Part shown: piece by piece, positions 62,153 through 64,000 of the stretch | Numbering within the stretch: position 1 is the stretch's first letter | Layout: every line of letters starts with the position of its first letter | Assembly (NCBI GenBank): GCA_017643645.1 | Contig: JAEPNB010000005.1 | Coordinates: forward strand, 1-64,000 | Source: Balneola sp. | GTDB lineage: Bacteria > Bacteroidota > Rhodothermia > Balneolales > Balneolaceae | Direction: 5' to 3' | DNA length: 64,000 nt | Translations under genes and position numbers: made by a program | Notes under the pieces: generated by a model | What the model saw: only the letters and a program-made list of their open reading frames with translations | Databases searched by the model: none | What the model was told of the DNA's origin: nothing

Positions 62153-63166
62153 ATGGCTGATAATTCCTATCAAAATATCAAAGAGCGTATACTTTCTTAT
62201 GTAAAGAAAGGAACAAAACCCGGCGAGGATGACGACGGCAATAAACTCGTAACTAAAGAAAGTGCTCTGGTTTTTGTGTTCGCTTATTTGATTGCAATAA
62301 GTTTGTGGTTCGCTGTTAATCTGAACGGGATTTTCAATATCAGTGTAAATATGCCTTTGGAAGTAGGAGACATACCCGCTGATCTTGCTCTAACAGATAA
62401 CCTGCCTGAATATGTGGAAGTGAACTTATCAGGAACTGCTTTACCACTTATAAACTTGTACAACAATCCTCCAACTATCCCCATTGATGTGGACGAATCG
62501 GAAGTGAATTTATTCAATCAGATTCGCCAGCAAATGAATTCGTATCAGGAGGTCGAAGTCTCAAAAGTTGAGCCTATTCTGATCTCAGTAAATCTTGAGC
62601 AGAAGATTACAAAAAAAGTACCCATTAAATTAAACTGGGATCTTAGCTTTGAGCCTCGGTTTGGTTTAATTAGTAATCCGGTTTTGTCTCCCGACAGCAT
62701 TACGATAACCGGCGCCACTTCTCAAATTGCTTCCATTACTGAATGGGCAATCAATGACACAGTAAAGCTTTCCGGTATTAAAGATGACATCTCCCAAGCT
62801 ATTCCAATTACCAATACTAATTCACTTTTAGATGTTTCTCTGGATGAGGTTTCTTTAACTGCAGATGTTTCTGAGTTTACAGAAAATGAAGTAAGTGTTT
62901 ATATACGAACGCGAAATCTTCCCCGTGGACAAAATATCACCTATAATCCTTCTTCTATAGTCATTAGATACGACGTCCCCCTGGAACAATTCTCAGAGGT
63001 ACAAAATGAAACTCCTTACGTGGTTTATGTGCCTTATCGCAAAATTCAGGAAGACCAAACCGGTTTTGTAACTCCGGATATTGAATTGGTAGCGAACAAG
63101 TATGCACTGAAAATCCGAAGCTTCCAGCCTAAAGCAGTGGCTTATTTTAGTGTAGTGGATCAGTAA
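62153..63166 (+). CDS. YbbR-domain (CdaR-like) membrane protein
   Basis: The first 36 residues are cytosolic, one membrane helix (about 38-58, SALVFVFAYLIAISLWFAVN) follows, then exported YbbR repeats of about 80 residues each (NMPLEVGDIPADLALTDNLP, EQKITKKVPIKLNWDLSFEP). YbbR proteins regulate cyclic di-AMP synthesis in Firmicutes when next to cdaA. No cdaA is visible here, so the role remains open. It lies 34 bases after DUF721. Confidence 0.82.
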   Translation: MADNSYQNIKERILSYVKKGTKPGEDDDGNKLVTKESALVFVFAYLIAISLWFAVNLNGIFNISVNMPLEVGDIPADLALTDNLPEYVEVNLSGTALPLINLYNNPPTIPIDVDESEVNLFNQIRQQMNSYQEVEVSKVEPILISVNLEQKITKKVPIKLNWDLSFEPRFGLISNPVLSPDSITITGATSQIASITEWAINDTVKLSGIKDDISQAIPITNTNSLLDVSLDEVSLTADVSEFTENEVSVYIRTRNLPRGQNITYNPSSIVIRYDVPLEQFSEVQNETPYVVYVPYRKIQEDQTGFVTPDIELVANKYALKIRSFQPKAVAYFSVVDQ

Positions 63167-63198
63167 TTAGTGATGAGTGAAAGGTGATTAAGTGAGTC
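63166..63198. repeat. inverted repeat, left copy
   Basis: TTAGTGATGAGTGAAAGGTG and the following ATTAAGTGA match, in inverse orientation, the sequence at 63747-63781. Between them lies the membrane-protein gene at 63386-63745. Confidence 0.65.
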
Positions 63199-63385
63199 AC
63201 TTTATCGAAAAAGCACCTTTTAATAGTATTGGCAATTCGAATATTGGTAAAACCTTTTGTGATCTTTTTCACTCATTATCTAGTCCCTTTATCTTATCGC
63301 TGTCTGAAAAATGTAAAACGAGAAATATATATAGCGATATAAAAACTGTATGTATTGTATCTATAAACATCATCCTAGTTTCAGT

Positions 63386-63745
63386 TTAAAGAGAGGAGCC
63401 AATATCAATAAGAAGGCTGAAAATGGGATTAATTAGAAATGATAATGTGTACACTGCTTCCAAGCCATAGCCCATCTTATCTTCACCAGTAAGCAATATT
63501 GTAGAAAAAAATAAATAGAGAAAAGGGACTATAGAATGTGAAAGAATTCTTTTAACAGGAATAAATGAAATCCCCAGATTTAATAAACTTATAAAACCTA
63601 AAATTATTGAACTACCGAATAACCAATCTAAAAAGTTAAAATTAGTCTCTACTATTAGCGCTATATATCCAAGTGCTCCTAATAACATGAAAACAAAGAA
63701 TGATTTAATATTCGAAAGAAATTTATCTGCAAGAGTCTTTCTCAT
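63386..63745 (-). CDS. small hypothetical membrane protein
   Basis: This 119-residue protein has four predicted membrane helices (FFVFMLLGALGYIALIV, LFGSSIILGFISLLNLGI, SIVPFLYLFFSTILLTG, VYTLSFLINPIFSLLIDI). I recognise no family. It lies between inverted repeats of about 30 bases, and the flanks have little else. The AT-rich region before it (63199-63385) holds no convincing gene. It could be a small inserted gene. Confidence 0.55.
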   Translation of the reverse strand: MRKTLADKFLSNIKSFFVFMLLGALGYIALIVETNFNFLDWLFGSSIILGFISLLNLGISFIPVKRILSHSIVPFLYLFFSTILLTGEDKMGYGLEAVYTLSFLINPIFSLLIDIGSSL

Positions 63746-63746
63746 A

Positions 63747-63781
63747 TTTAATCACCTTTCACTCTTCACTTAATCACTAAC
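63747..63781. repeat. inverted repeat, right copy
   Basis: TTTAATCACCTTTCACTCTT and the following CACTTAATCACTAA are the inverted counterpart of 63166-63198. It overlaps the 3' end of ispH. Confidence 0.65.
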
Positions 63782-64000
63782 CTTTTCAAAAGGCTCTATT
63801 ACTTCATCCACTTCTTTTACACCATCAAAAAACTCCAGTACTCTGAGCATCACTTCATCAACCAGGACATCAGGGCAGGAAGCGCCCGAAGTCAGTGCTA
63901 CTTTCAACGGGGATTTGTCTTTTGGAAGCCAGTTCTTGGTCTTAAATATTTCTTTTTTCCATTGATCGAAATGAGCTATTTCATTTTCGGATTTGATTTC
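63770..64000 (-). CDS. ispH: 4-hydroxy-3-methylbut-2-enyl diphosphate reductase, C-terminal part
   Basis: The frame enters from the right edge and ends at TAA (63770-63772), giving the last 76 residues. LKVALTSGASCPDVLVDEVM is the C-terminal IspH signature, carrying one of the [4Fe-4S] cysteines. IspH makes IPP and DMAPP in the MEP pathway, which would supply the carotenoid enzyme encoded earlier in this window. The remainder lies beyond the window. Confidence 0.82.
   Translation of the reverse strand, partial: EIKSENEIAHFDQWKKEIFKTKNWLPKDKSPLKVALTSGASCPDVLVDEVMLRVLEFFDGVKEVDEVIEPFEKVSD

Noticed and set aside
63192-63389. 65-residue frame between YbbR and the membrane protein
   Set aside because: It begins inside the inverted repeat, has no clear ribosome site or domain, and overlaps the next gene; the composition is that of AT-rich spacer.

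Overview
The window looks like a chromosomal segment from a Balneolaeota / Rhodothermota-type relative of the Bacteroidetes (for example Balneola, Gracilimonas or Rhodohalobacter). The pointers are Por/type IX secretion sorting tails with the NYPNPFNPST motif on two secreted proteins, DUF4834, a carotenoid desaturase, archaeal-type ProRS, moderate-to-low GC, and many intergenic palindromes. No phage, transposase, CRISPR or rRNA was found. The lineage call is inference from gene content.

Layout. 0.2-8.2 kb: SpoIIE-type phosphatase with hflK-hflC, an MscS channel, a lone receiver protein, and a bacilliredoxin-MnSOD pair. 8.4-13.6 kb: a cysteine-less transhydrogenase-like flavoprotein, aspS coupled to a DUF429 gene, and a repeat-rich gap. 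13.6-24.5 kb: a LuxR-type regulator with an altered receiver, a TM2 protein, a tRNA(CAT) beside a broken tRNA copy, proS, nnrD/E fusion, a VanZ-like gene with no normal start, two TonBs, Nudix/DUF1844, DUF1015-serC, rhomboid. 24.7-40.5 kb: a fibre-like secreted protein with an S74 chaperone, RlpA, CrtI, PruA, penicillin acylase family lipoprotein, DDAH-like hydrolase, ddl-binding protein-nadK operon, mdh.

40.5-44.1 kb is the most accessory-looking part: an M23 peptidase lipoprotein and two tandem secreted paralogs lie between two exact 38-nt direct repeats, followed by a PIN/Phd toxin-antitoxin pair with palindromic operator candidates. 44.1-51 kb: MsrA, GH97 glycosidase, YCII-ECF42 sigma pair, a TPR/beta-propeller protein, a lipoprotein, tRNA-Leu and a perfect 29-bp inverted repeat.

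51.2-64 kb surrounds a probable chromosome origin. An operon running TPR-DUF4834-dNK-folK-folB-dnaA points away from a 355-bp AT-rich gap with four same-direction DnaA boxes. Beyond it lie prmC, a hypothetical gene, an outer-membrane-like protein, a HAD hydrolase, eno, a secreted endonuclease I, recF-DUF721, a YbbR protein, a small membrane protein between inverted repeats, and the 3' part of ispH. Most genes are housekeeping. The unusual material is in the intergenic structured repeats and the direct-repeat-bounded cassette.
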